Source: Bacteroidota bacterium (GTDB lineage: Bacteria > Bacteroidota > Ignavibacteria > Ignavibacteriales > Melioribacteraceae). Taken from it: a stretch of DNA of 34,987 nucleotides. A program made the translations under genes and the position numbers. Below, one piece after another: positions 1 to 8,201 of this stretch (its first letter is position 1; each line of letters opens with the position of its first letter). The notes below the pieces were generated by a model, which was not told the origin of the DNA, did no database searches, and was given only the letters and a program-made list of their open reading frames with translations. The DNA lies in assembly GCA_021812705.1 (NCBI GenBank), contig JAKAMT010000013.1, forward strand, positions 1 through 34,987. The letters are read 5' to 3'.

Positions 1-224
1 AGATTGATATTTATATATCTCCAAGCTGGGTGGGAAATAATCTGATCCTTACAAATTTAAGCGGACACCCTTTGGTTGTGGTTCCAAACGGCTTTTCGGA
101 GAGCGGAACCCCGACAAGCTTCACTTTCGTAGGAAGATTGTTCGACGAGGCGAGACTTATTGCAGCAGCTAAAGTTTACCAGGATGCAACTGAGCACCAC
201 AAAAAGCATCCTTCATTTAAGTAA
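1..224 (+). CDS. Amidase signature enzyme, 3' end only (truncated by window edge)
   Basis: Only about the last 73 codons lie in the window; the frame is open from base 3 to the TAA at 222-224. The peptide aligns closely with the C-terminus of the next gene: both share a SPSW/PSW-x-GNN-x-L-TNL-(S/T)G core, a VVVP-x-GF segment, an FTF/ITF-(V/I)GRLF segment and a QDAT-x-x-HKKHP ending. In amidase-signature enzymes this C-terminal part shapes the substrate pocket, while the catalytic Lys-Ser-Ser lies upstream, outside the window. The family hydrolyses amide bonds; the substrate here is unknown. Only 19 bases separate it from the next amidase start, so the two form a tandem duplicate and are probably co-transcribed. 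The assignment rests on similarity to the neighbour, not on catalytic motifs. Confidence 0.85.
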   Translation, partial: IDIYISPSWVGNNLILTNLSGHPLVVVPNGFSESGTPTSFTFVGRLFDEARLIAAAKVYQDATEHHKKHPSFK

Positions 225-243
225 TAATTTCGGGAATGATAAA

Positions 244-1905
244 ATGAAATCATCATCGGCAACATTATTCTTTTTAATCCTCATCTTAATCTCTTATGCT
301 TCCTATGCTCAAGCGCAGCAGAAAGAGAAGAAAATCAAGAAGGATTTAATTCCGTCCGCAGAAAAAATAATTGGACTTGAATTCACGGATGCGGAAAGAG
401 ATTCAATGCAGGATGCTCTTAATGACCAGCTGGCAAATTACGAAAACATTCGCAAGGTGAAACTGGAAAACAGCACGCCGCCGTCAATTCTTTTCAATCC
501 TATTCCCGTTGGTTTTAAATTCGAAACAAAGCAGAAGCAATTAAAGTTCGGAGATTATTCGCACGTAAAATTTTCAGGGAACATGAATGAAATTACATTT
601 TATTCTATCGGGGAATTGGCATATCTGATAAAGACAAAAAGAATCACTTCCCTGAATCTCACGAAATTTTATTTAGAGAGATTGAAGAAATACGGACCCA
701 GACTGCACTCTGTAATTACACTTACAGAAGAACGTGCCTTGAAGCAGGCACAAAAGATGGACGAAGAAATTTCAAAAGGAAAATACCGCGGACTGCTACA
801 CGGAATTCCTTATGGGGTGAAAGATCTGTTAACGACAGTTGGGTATAAAACAACCTGGGGCGCAGCTCCGTATAAAGATCAATTGATAAATGAGGACGCA
901 ACAGTTGTAAAGAAATTAGATGATGCCGGTGCGGTTCTGTGCGCAAAACTTTCGATGGGCGAACTTGCGATGGATGATGAATGGTTCGGCGGACTGACGA
1001 GAAATCCGTGGGATACCACAAAAGGATCGAGCGGCTCCTCGGCCGGCTCAGCGTCATCCGTATCTGCAGGATTGCTTCCATTTGCGATAGGGACAGAAAC
1101 GTGGGGTTCAATTGTATCGCCGTCAACTGTATGCGGTGTAACGGGTTTGCGTCCTACTTACGGACGCGTCAGCAGAACCGGTGCAATGGCGTTAAGCTGG
1201 TCAATGGATAAAATTGGTCCGATCTGCCGTAATGCTGAAGACCTTGCAATAGTTTTTAATTCTATCTACGGCAAAGACGGAATTGATCCGACTTTATATG
1301 ATGCGCCGTTCAATTACCAGTCCAAAGTGGATTTAAAAAAATTAAAGATTGCATATTTGAAATCAGACTTTTCAAAAAAATATCAGTTTCACGATAATGA
1401 TTCTGTTGTCGTAAAAAAATTCGAAGAGCTCGGCGCAAAATTAATTCCGGTTGAATTGCCGGATATTGCCACGAACGACGTAGCAATAATATTATCTGCG
1501 GAAGCCGGCGCTGCGTTCGATGAATTGACCCGTTCCAATAAAGATGAAATGCTCGCCCGGCAGTTCAAAGGAGCTTGGCCCAACATATTCCGCTCGTCCC
1601 GTTTTATTCCCGCCGTCGAATATATTAACGCCAGCAGAATAAGATATCTGCTGATTCAGGAGATGCAGAAGCTGATGGATAAATATGATTTGTGCATCGC
1701 TCCGTCTTGGGAGGGAAATAATTCCCTGCTCACAAATTTGACAGGCAACCCGTGCGTTGTTGTTCCAACCGGATTTACAAAAAAAGGAGATCTTTCAAGC
1801 ATTACTTTCATCGGAAGATTATTCGGCGAGGAAAAAATAATCGAAGCCGCAAAGGCTTTTCAGGATGCCACGGATTTTCACAAGAAGCATCCTAAGTTGG
1901 ATTGA
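244..1905 (+). CDS. Secreted amidase (amidase signature family)
   Basis: A 553-residue amide hydrolase with an N-terminal Sec signal: a hydrophobic stretch at about residues 7-20, then A-x-AQQ. The amidase-signature triad can be placed as Lys193 (in GVKDLL), Ser266 (in a GSSGSSAG loop standing for the usual GGSSGGS) and Ser289 (in GTETWGS, usually GTDTGGS). The replacements of Gly by Ser and Trp near the nucleophile are mildly unusual. I chose ATG 244 over an upstream in-frame start at 160, because 160 lies inside the preceding amidase gene and 244 gives a clean signal peptide. The family includes glutamyl-tRNA amidotransferase A, fatty-acid amide hydrolases and nylon or peptide amidases. Export argues against a GatA role and for scavenging or wall/peptide amide cleavage. 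The substrate cannot be told from sequence. Confidence 0.92.
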   Translation: MKSSSATLFFLILILISYASYAQAQQKEKKIKKDLIPSAEKIIGLEFTDAERDSMQDALNDQLANYENIRKVKLENSTPPSILFNPIPVGFKFETKQKQLKFGDYSHVKFSGNMNEITFYSIGELAYLIKTKRITSLNLTKFYLERLKKYGPRLHSVITLTEERALKQAQKMDEEISKGKYRGLLHGIPYGVKDLLTTVGYKTTWGAAPYKDQLINEDATVVKKLDDAGAVLCAKLSMGELAMDDEWFGGLTRNPWDTTKGSSGSSAGSASSVSAGLLPFAIGTETWGSIVSPSTVCGVTGLRPTYGRVSRTGAMALSWSMDKIGPICRNAEDLAIVFNSIYGKDGIDPTLYDAPFNYQSKVDLKKLKIAYLKSDFSKKYQFHDNDSVVVKKFEELGAKLIPVELPDIATNDVAIILSAEAGAAFDELTRSNKDEMLARQFKGAWPNIFRSSRFIPAVEYINASRIRYLLIQEMQKLMDKYDLCIAPSWEGNNSLLTNLTGNPCVVVPTGFTKKGDLSSITFIGRLFGEEKIIEAAKAFQDATDFHKKHPKLD

Positions 1906-1944
1906 TGTCGTATATAAATTCAGTTAATTATAGTTTGTTTTAAT

Positions 1945-2007
1945 AAGTCCCTCAAAATATTTTTTAGATAATCTACGTGATATCTTAAAACTACTTTTGA
2001 GGGATTT
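1945..2007. repeat. Long two-part hairpin (inverted repeat) between amidase and kinase-like gene
   Basis: The outer arms TCCCTCAAAA (1948-1957) and TTTTGAGGGA (1995-2004) are perfect complements and extend by a G-T and two A-T pairs to 1945/2007. After a 4x4 internal loop, a second stem pairs 1962-1970 with 1981-1990 (TTTTAGATA / TATCTTAAAA, one bulged T), closing a 10-base loop. It starts 40 bases after the amidase stop. The 3' flank is only ATTTTC, so it is not a textbook intrinsic terminator. It could be a weak terminator, a processed leader for the next gene or a small mobile-type inverted repeat. Confidence 0.7.
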
Positions 2008-2104
2008 TCAATTTCCCCTCTTCAGCTTCACACTTGTTTTTATTTTCATTAATTTAATACCAGCAATTCCCTTTCCTCCAATTAAAACTAATTCGGAGGT
2101 GCGT

Positions 2105-2854
2105 ATGAAAGTCCTCGGATCATATGAAAAAGCCCGCATCTATATCGACAGGCATTACCAGGAAACAAACGAAGAAAAGATTCACAGAAGAAAACTGAAT
2201 CCAGGTCCCGTTATTACAATCTCACGCGAGACTGGAATTGGCGCGGCGGCCATCTGCGAGAAGCTGGTTGATTATTTTAATTCCTGTGCGATCGAAAATT
2301 ACAGCGACTGGACATTTTTCGACCGTTCTCTGATAGAAAAAATTATGGAAGACCATCATCTTCCGGAACATTTCAGAAAATTTCTTTTCGAAGAGAAGCC
2401 CACGAAAATGGATTCCTGGTTTGCAGAACTTCTCGGCATTTCTCCGTCTAAAATTTATCTGCTTCACAAAACAACGCACACAATTATTAAACTGGCAGAA
2501 TATGGCAACGCGATAATTGTAGGGAGAGGATCTCACATCATTCTTGCCGACAAGCCGAACGCCTTTCATATCAGATTAGTAGCGCCGCTAAATTTCAGAA
2601 TTGAGAACGCATCCAGATTATACAATGTTGACAGCAAATCCGCCGCCGAATTCATAAAACGCGAAGACGAGGAACGAAAAAATTATTTGTGGAAATATTT
2701 CCACAAAAATATCGAAGACCCTCTTCTTTATCATTCGGTTATCAACACAAACCTTCTGCAGCCGGAAGAGATAGCGGAGATGATCGGTCACTGTGTCATC
2801 AGAAAATATCCGCAGTATTTTTCTATTAATTCAAAATACGAAGTGAGTGAATAA
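2105..2854 (+). CDS. Cytidylate kinase-like family protein
   Basis: A 249-residue predicted cytoplasmic P-loop protein of the cytidylate-kinase-like family, which resembles CMP kinase but is usually of unknown substrate. The phosphate-binding region is near residues 36-48 (ITISRETGIGAA), with the first Gly of a classical GxxGxGK replaced and no Lys, as is common in this family. A W-x-FFDRSLIEKI segment and an IIVGRGSHIIL strand follow, then an R-rich lid-like region with REDEER. ATG 2105 was chosen over an in-frame codon at 1997 because GGAGG at 2095-2099 sits five bases upstream and the extra N-terminus would be hydrophobic, low-complexity sequence overlapping the hairpin arm. The gene appears monocistronic. 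A nucleotide kinase role is inferred from the fold only. Confidence 0.8.
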   Translation: MKVLGSYEKARIYIDRHYQETNEEKIHRRKLNPGPVITISRETGIGAAAICEKLVDYFNSCAIENYSDWTFFDRSLIEKIMEDHHLPEHFRKFLFEEKPTKMDSWFAELLGISPSKIYLLHKTTHTIIKLAEYGNAIIVGRGSHIILADKPNAFHIRLVAPLNFRIENASRLYNVDSKSAAEFIKREDEERKNYLWKYFHKNIEDPLLYHSVINTNLLQPEEIAEMIGHCVIRKYPQYFSINSKYEVSE

Positions 2855-2890
2855 CTTTATGCAAAGGTCGGTTTCGTTTTTTTCATATAT

Positions 2891-2970
2891 CGTTTCCCGT
2901 TTTACTTTTCACATTTACTTTTTTCCTTTTTACTTCTTCCTTTTTACTTTTTACTTCCCGTTCACTGCTT
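2891..2970. repeat. Degenerate pyrimidine tract with repeated TTTACTT
   Basis: The spacer before the PEBP gene is almost pure pyrimidine on the + strand. It contains TTTACTT five times, starting at 2901, 2914, 2929, 2943 and 2950, spaced 7-15 bases apart with T/C filler. Flanking CGTTTCCCG and CCCGTTCAC blocks look like further degenerate units. The pattern looks like a decayed short tandem repeat rather than a coding or hairpin sequence. Confidence 0.6.
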
Positions 2971-3002
2971 ATTCTCCTCAAAAATTTTTTCACGAGGAGA
3001 AG

Positions 3003-3464
3003 ATGGAATTTAAAATATCGAGCCCCTCTTTCTCGGAAGGCGGGCTTATCCCTTCACGGCACACCTGCGACGGGAAAAATATTTCTCCGGCTTTAGAGTG
3101 GACAAATCCTCCTGTAGGTACAGTTTCATTTGTACTTATTGTTGACGATCCCGACGCACCCGCCGGGGATTGGGTTCACTGGATTGTTTTTAACATTCCT
3201 CCGGGTACTAATAAGCTGAAAGAGGAATCAACTTCAAAAAACCTTCCCGCCGGAGCGGTTGAAGGGATTAATGATTTCAGAAAAAACAATTACGGGGGTC
3301 CGTGTCCACCCTCCGGCACTCACCGTTATTATTTCAAATTATACGCTTTGGATAAAGTGCTTGAATTAAAAGCCTCTGCCGGAAAAAAAGAATTGCTCGC
3401 CGCCATGAAAGGAGATATTTTAGGCAGCGCGACTTTGATGGGAATATATAAAAGAATGCATTGA
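3003..3464 (+). CDS. YbhB/YbcL family Raf-kinase-inhibitor-like protein (PEBP fold)
   Basis: A 153-residue protein covering a complete bacterial PEBP domain. Visible family motifs are SPAL-x-W near residue 28, DDPDAP at 48-53, the W-x-HW segment at 57-60, and GGPCPPSGTHRYYF-x-LYALD at about 98-117, which forms the anion/phospholipid-head pocket. ATG 3003 is fixed by the GAGGAGA ribosome site at 2994-3000; an upstream in-frame codon at 2847 overlaps the preceding gene and would add only the translated pyrimidine tract. Without that extension there is no signal peptide, so a cytoplasmic location is expected. Bacterial PEBPs bind small anions or phospholipids, and their physiological role is largely unknown. 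Context adds nothing clear. Confidence 0.93.
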   Translation: MEFKISSPSFSEGGLIPSRHTCDGKNISPALEWTNPPVGTVSFVLIVDDPDAPAGDWVHWIVFNIPPGTNKLKEESTSKNLPAGAVEGINDFRKNNYGGPCPPSGTHRYYFKLYALDKVLELKASAGKKELLAAMKGDILGSATLMGIYKRMH

Positions 3465-3535
3465 TAGTGCCGCGCGGCTTGCAGTATGAGTAATTTTATT
3501 TTTCATCTCAATTAAAATATTATCCGGAGTATTAC

Positions 3536-5038
3536 ATGAGATTCTCAAAACAACTTTTCTTTTCAATATTATTCTTTTCCGCATTGGCATACTTTAATGC
3601 TTCCGCCCAGCAGGAGAAGATAAAAAAGATCGATGAATTTATAACGCAGGCGATGACCGACTGGAAAATGCCCGGCTTCTCAGTCGCTATTGTAAAAAAC
3701 GATTCCGTTATTTTTGCAAAAGGGTACGGTGTAAAGAATATTAACAAAAAAGATCCCGTTGACGAAAACACTCTTTTTGTTATAGCCAGCTGCAGCAAAG
3801 CATTTACAACCGCCTCACTCGCAACACTAGTCGACGCCGGAAAATTAAAATGGGACGATCCGGTTACAAATTATCTCCCCGACTTTCAAATGTACGACCC
3901 GTGGGTTACGAGGGAGATGACGGTGCGGGATTTGGTTTGTCACAGGAGCGGACTTGCGACCTTCAGCGGCGATTTTTTATGGCTAAGTTCGGACTATGAC
4001 AGAAAAGAAGTTATTCACAGGGCAAGATTTTTAAAACCGACTTCGAGTTTCAGAAGCCGATACGGTTACCAGAATATAATGTTTATAACAGCCGCAGAAA
4101 TTATTAAGTCGATAACCGACACCGCTTGGGCAGATTATGTAAGAGCGCACATTTTAAATCCTCTTAAAATGAATCACACCGACACAAGCTACTCACTCTT
4201 CAATAAAGACGAAAATGCGTCGAAGGCGCATTACATGAAAGAGGGCGTGATGAAAATTTACACGGATGTTCAGCAGGATAATGCGCACGGTGCTCTCGGA
4301 TTGAATTCAAGCGCTATTGAAATGGCTCAGTGGATCAGACTTCAGCTTGGCAGGGGGGTTTACAACAAACAGAGAATTTTCAGCGAAAGACAATCTATGG
4401 AGATGTGGTCCAATCAAACTCCCACCGGGAACGGCAATTATGGTCTCGGCTGGGGAATAGGATACAAAAACGGGAAAAAAGTTTTAAGCCATGGAGGCGG
4501 AATGCCCGGAATGATCTCTCAAGTTACTTTAGTGCCTGAAGAAAATTTCGGATTTGTACTGCTCAGTAATTATGAAGTCGGAATGGTGAGCGCGGTGAAC
4601 AATTATATATTTGATATTATGACTAACGCAGAGCCAAAAGATTACGAGAAGATGACTTTGGAAGCGTATGCAAAAAGGCATGATGCCTACGACAAAGAGA
4701 TCAAACGGCGCGAGGAGATGCGCGCTAAAGATTCTAAGCCCTCTCTTCCGCTTGAAAAATACTGCGGCACATACGAAGATAAAATGTACGGCAAGGCAAC
4801 CGTATCCATAAAAGACTCGAAGCTTTTTCTTCAATTTGCCCACACGCCTACATTCCGCGGAAAACTGGATCATTATCAGTTCGATACTTTCCAGATCGAT
4901 TGGGAAGATGAATTTCTTACGCGGGGATATGTTAAATTCGATATGAACTTCAAAGGCGATATAAAACAGATGACCTTCGAGGTTCCCAATTCGCCTGATT
5001 TTATTTTCACCGAGCTGCTGTTCGAAAAAATAAATTAG
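3536..5038 (+). CDS. Secreted serine hydrolase, class C beta-lactamase family, with DUF3471-like C-terminal domain
   Basis: A 500-residue exported serine hydrolase. A Sec signal covers residues 1-25 (NASAQQ at the cleavage region). The beta-lactamase/DD-peptidase fold spans about 30-365 with nucleophile motif S85-x-x-K88 (SCSK), Y178-Q-N180 (the class C Y-x-N motif) and H319-G-G-G in the third motif position (HxG type rather than KTG). Residues about 400-500 resemble the DUF3471 beta-barrel domain often fused to such esterases or D-amino-acid peptidases (LEKYCGTYED onward). GGAG at 3526-3529 supports ATG 3536. True beta-lactamase activity is unlikely to be its main function, since relatives act on D-amino-acid peptides or esters. 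It is followed by a strong terminator, so it is probably monocistronic. Confidence 0.92.
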   Translation: MRFSKQLFFSILFFSALAYFNASAQQEKIKKIDEFITQAMTDWKMPGFSVAIVKNDSVIFAKGYGVKNINKKDPVDENTLFVIASCSKAFTTASLATLVDAGKLKWDDPVTNYLPDFQMYDPWVTREMTVRDLVCHRSGLATFSGDFLWLSSDYDRKEVIHRARFLKPTSSFRSRYGYQNIMFITAAEIIKSITDTAWADYVRAHILNPLKMNHTDTSYSLFNKDENASKAHYMKEGVMKIYTDVQQDNAHGALGLNSSAIEMAQWIRLQLGRGVYNKQRIFSERQSMEMWSNQTPTGNGNYGLGWGIGYKNGKKVLSHGGGMPGMISQVTLVPEENFGFVLLSNYEVGMVSAVNNYIFDIMTNAEPKDYEKMTLEAYAKRHDAYDKEIKRREEMRAKDSKPSLPLEKYCGTYEDKMYGKATVSIKDSKLFLQFAHTPTFRGKLDHYQFDTFQIDWEDEFLTRGYVKFDMNFKGDIKQMTFEVPNSPDFIFTELLFEKIN

Positions 5039-5045
5039 CTTTGTA

Positions 5046-5095
5046 CATGCGGAATTACTTCCGGGGAATTCCGGAAGCAATTCCGTATGATTTTT
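5046..5095 (+). terminator. Intrinsic terminator after the serine hydrolase
   Basis: An 18-pair stem runs from 5046-5064 to 5071-5089: CTTCCGG pairs with CCGGAAG and GGAATT with AATTCC across one A/C mismatch. The outer CATGC/GTATG extension contains one G-T pair. The loop is GGAATT, and T5091-5095 follows one base after the stem. It begins eight bases after the stop codon. Confidence 0.85.
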
Positions 5096-5217
5096 ACACT
5101 CAATCCCCCGCAGAGCAGGATTCGGAAGAAAAGTATCTTTGCAGCCGGTAAAAAGATAAAACAAAAAGAATCCAGAGCCGTCTCAATGAGCACTTAAATG
5201 GCAGAAGGAACACCCTG

Positions 5218-6996
5218 ATGAAAAAACATCTTCTCTTTTCTGTGTTAATAAGTTTTCTCTTATTATCCGCCGCCGGAACAACTCTATCCCAGCAGAAATT
5301 TTTTGTGAATCTGAATGACCGCGCAGATAATTTATTCAAAGTGACTTTGGTGCCGGACAGGCTTACCGACGAAAATAAAATTTTTCAATTTGCCGCTACT
5401 GCACCGGGGACTTATCAGACTATGGATATCGGCAGATACGTCCGTTCATTCAAGGCATTTGATGCTGCCGGCGCCGAAATTTCTGCAAATCAAATATCAA
5501 CCGACCAATGGAAAATTGATGAGCCGTCAAGGGCTGCAAAAATTATTTATACGATAGCCGAGACGTGGAATACGCCGGTTAGTGGGAACCAGGTTTATGC
5601 GATGTGCGGAACAACTCTTGAAAAAGATAATGCCGTTATTAACGGTCAGGCAGTGTTCGGATATTTTCTCGGAAGGCAGAAAGATCCCGTCAAAATTAAA
5701 TTGGATTATCCTTCTGACTGGTCGGTTGGAACTGCATTGAGTAAAGACAGCGATGGATTTTATAACGCGGCGGATTTTGATGAAGTGGTGGATTCTCCGA
5801 TAATGCTTGGAGCACTTACAAAAGCGACAACCAAAATCGAAAACAGTTCAATTGATATTTATACATATTCCAAAACCGGCAAAATTAAATCCGAACAGAT
5901 TATGTCACTTCTGGAAGATATACTTAATGCCACAAGCCGGTTTACAGACGGATTGCCGATAAAAAATTACACGTTCCTGTTTCATTTCGAAAATTTCTCT
6001 GCGGGGGCGTGGGAACATAATTACAGCTCATTCTATGTTTATCAGGAATCAGACTTGACGGATCAGATGGTCTCTTCGCTTAAATCCACTGCGGCACACG
6101 AATTTTATCATATCATAACGCCGTTGAATATTCACAGCGAGCTGGTCGGAAACTTCAACTATGAAAAACCAACAATGTCTCAACACATCTGGCTTTACGA
6201 AGGTGTAACGGAGTGGGCGTCTCAAATGCTTCAGCTGCGCGATTACCTCACAACTCTGGATGAGTTTATACAATCGACAAAAAATAAATTATATTCGAAC
6301 GATAATTACAGTCAGTCAATTTCTCTTACCGATCTTTCCCTTCACTCAACCGAACTGCAGGATCAGTATCCCAACATTTATCAAAAAGGGTCCATTGTTG
6401 CAACTCTGCTGGATATCCGCCTGCTTGAACTTTCGAAAGGCACAAAGGGATTGCGCGAAGTTATAAATCAACTTTATAAAGATTACGGGGTAAACAAATC
6501 TTTCAGCGAAAAAGATTTTTTCGAAGAATTTGTTAAAAGGACCTATCCGGAAATCGGAGATTTTATTAACAGATATATAAAAGGAACCGAAAAACTTCCG
6601 GTGGAAGAATATTTTTCAAAAATCGGTATCGGCTATAAAGAACTGGCAGGTGTCGACAGCTCAAAAATTTCAGTCGGATTTGGAGTTGGATTGAAAGAGA
6701 ACAAATTATACGTTCTTACGGCCGACGAAAAAATTGAAAACGGGATACGCGCGGGCGACTTTCTGATAAAAGTAAACGGCGAAGACCTCACACTTCAAAA
6801 TGTCCAGAGCAAATTCGGATTTATCTCCCAAATGAAAGTCGGAGACACCTTCAATGTAACCGTGCAGCGGGACGGGGAAGAGAAAGAGGTGAAAGTTATA
6901 ATACAGCCGAGAAAAATAAAGCATCAGTTCACCGTGCTCGATGATGCCGGAGATGAACAATTGGAACTGAGAAGCGCCTGGATGAAAAATTTGTGA
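5218..6996 (+). CDS. Secreted M61 family (glycyl-aminopeptidase-like) metallopeptidase with PDZ domain
   Basis: A 592-residue exported zinc peptidase. Residues 1-25 are a Sec signal (ending TTLSQQ). An N-terminal beta-sandwich domain (about 27-200) precedes the catalytic domain. The zinc motif is H294-E-F-Y-H298 with the third ligand probably E328 in LYEGVTEW. The upstream GAWEHNYSS matches the family's G-x-x-EH-x-xS pattern. A C-terminal PDZ domain lies at about 475-570 (GIRAGDFLIKVNGEDL). M61 peptidases cleave N-terminal Gly or Ala or act as endopeptidases, and the PDZ helps bind substrate. The start has AGAAGGA at 5203-5209. It stands between two terminated or single genes, in a run of exported hydrolases. 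Confidence 0.9.
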   Translation: MKKHLLFSVLISFLLLSAAGTTLSQQKFFVNLNDRADNLFKVTLVPDRLTDENKIFQFAATAPGTYQTMDIGRYVRSFKAFDAAGAEISANQISTDQWKIDEPSRAAKIIYTIAETWNTPVSGNQVYAMCGTTLEKDNAVINGQAVFGYFLGRQKDPVKIKLDYPSDWSVGTALSKDSDGFYNAADFDEVVDSPIMLGALTKATTKIENSSIDIYTYSKTGKIKSEQIMSLLEDILNATSRFTDGLPIKNYTFLFHFENFSAGAWEHNYSSFYVYQESDLTDQMVSSLKSTAAHEFYHIITPLNIHSELVGNFNYEKPTMSQHIWLYEGVTEWASQMLQLRDYLTTLDEFIQSTKNKLYSNDNYSQSISLTDLSLHSTELQDQYPNIYQKGSIVATLLDIRLLELSKGTKGLREVINQLYKDYGVNKSFSEKDFFEEFVKRTYPEIGDFINRYIKGTEKLPVEEYFSKIGIGYKELAGVDSSKISVGFGVGLKENKLYVLTADEKIENGIRAGDFLIKVNGEDLTLQNVQSKFGFISQMKVGDTFNVTVQRDGEEKEVKVIIQPRKIKHQFTVLDDAGDEQLELRSAWMKNL

Positions 6997-7091
6997 AGCA
7001 GTGCGGGAAGGCGGAAGGTAAAACAAAATCCCTTTTCTTCCAGATTTTTTTCGGTTAAATTACTTATAGAATAAATACGCCGGAGATGGCC

Positions 7092-8174
7092 ATGCGCGGG
7101 AAAAGCAGACTAAAAATATTGTTCTCTGCCCTATTAATTCCATTTCTTTTCTCCTGTGCTTCCGCCTCCGTCTTTGATAAAGTTTACCCGGCATTAAATG
7201 ACGGCAAGTACGACAGTGAATTCCCATATAAAAATTCCTCCTCGCAGCTGGAGGAAATCAGCGGATCGATACGACTCCTGAACAGTATCGCCTTCTATAC
7301 CAGTTATGTCTTTGATCCATCGAGTAAAATTCTCGCCAGCCAGGTCAGTTCAATCAATCCAGGTAAAAAAGCCGTAGAGCAAATCAGTTTCAACCGATCT
7401 GCTTCCGGGACTGCAACTATTATTGCGGAAGATCAGGGGAGCGTGGCCCTAATTTCTGTTGCTCACATAGTCTCATTTCCTGATACTATTATTTCACATT
7501 TCATAAATGAGGACGGCTCTTTTTCCCCTTATATTCAGAGCGTTTCAATAAAAACCAAGCAGACAAACTACATTCCGGATTTTCCCGACAACGGTGAAGT
7601 AGAGATCATTTTAATCGACAAATCACAGGATGTGGCTCTACTTGGAAGACATTTTCTTCCCAGCGCCACGGTTTCTCTTCCGGTTTTCAAATATCCGTGG
7701 GGAAAATCATCCGAGCTTGAATGGGGCAGTTTTGTTTACGTCTTCGGATTCCCGATGAATTATAAAATGATTTCCAAGGCAATAGTGAGCAGCCCTCATA
7801 AGGAAAAGCATTCTTTTGTTATCGATGCGGTGTTCAACCGAGGGTACAGCGGCGGAATTGTTCTGGCTATAAGAGACGGGGTTCCGAATTTTGAACTGGT
7901 AGGCTTGGTGCGCTCGGTGCCGGCAGAATTCCAGTCAACTTTAAGGCCGCTCACTAAAGATCAGAATTTTGATTTTAATCCATTGCTTCCCTACAAGGGG
8001 GAATATTATGTCGATAAAGAGCAGGTCATCAGAACCGGCATTACAAAAGTGATAGGCATTGAAGTGCTTATAGATTTTCTGATCGAGAACAAAGAGAAAC
8101 TCATATCCAAAGGATATCCGATACGGAGCTTATTCAACGCTCCCGATAATCCGGTCATCAAATTTGTTCATTAA
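7092..8174 (+). CDS. Trypsin-like serine protease, probable lipoprotein
   Basis: A 360-residue protein with a chymotrypsin-fold protease core. The triad can be read as H125 (ISVAHIV), D180 (SQDVALLG) and S253 (RGYSGGIVL), the usual order and spacing for PF13365-type trypsin-like proteases. The N-terminus has basic residues, a hydrophobic core and L-F-S-C22, a plausible though non-ideal lipobox, so it is probably anchored on the periplasmic face or outer membrane. There are two in-frame ATGs, 7086 and 7092. I prefer 7092 because CGGAG at 7081-7085 abuts 7086 but lies six bases before 7092. No PDZ is visible, unlike DegP. The substrate is unknown. It faces the convergent aminotransferase gene. 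Confidence 0.82.
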   Translation: MRGKSRLKILFSALLIPFLFSCASASVFDKVYPALNDGKYDSEFPYKNSSSQLEEISGSIRLLNSIAFYTSYVFDPSSKILASQVSSINPGKKAVEQISFNRSASGTATIIAEDQGSVALISVAHIVSFPDTIISHFINEDGSFSPYIQSVSIKTKQTNYIPDFPDNGEVEIILIDKSQDVALLGRHFLPSATVSLPVFKYPWGKSSELEWGSFVYVFGFPMNYKMISKAIVSSPHKEKHSFVIDAVFNRGYSGGIVLAIRDGVPNFELVGLVRSVPAEFQSTLRPLTKDQNFDFNPLLPYKGEYYVDKEQVIRTGITKVIGIEVLIDFLIENKEKLISKGYPIRSLFNAPDNPVIKFVH

Positions 8175-8176
8175 GC

Positions 8177-8191
8177 CGGAATATTTTTCCG
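8177..8191. terminator. Weak bidirectional hairpin between convergent genes
   Basis: CGGAA (8177-8181) pairs with TTCCG (8187-8191) around a TATTT loop in the 27-base gap between two convergent stop codons. T- and A-rich flanks lie on both sides, but the stem is only five pairs, so this is a tentative shared terminator. Confidence 0.35.
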
Positions 8192-8201
8192 ATGTATTAT
8201 T

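Noticed and set aside
722-1126. 134-codon open frame on the minus strand inside the amidase gene
   Set aside because: It is antisense to a gene with clear catalytic motifs, has an unlike-protein composition and no ribosome site.
3469-3478. GCCGCGCGGC perfect palindrome just after the PEBP stop
   Set aside because: It has no loop or T-run and is a single 10-base palindrome, so no terminator or operator role can be supported.
3536-5038. Antibiotic-resistance beta-lactamase
   Set aside because: Class C fold motifs are present, but the HGGG third motif and the DUF3471-like extension point to the esterase/D-peptidase branch.
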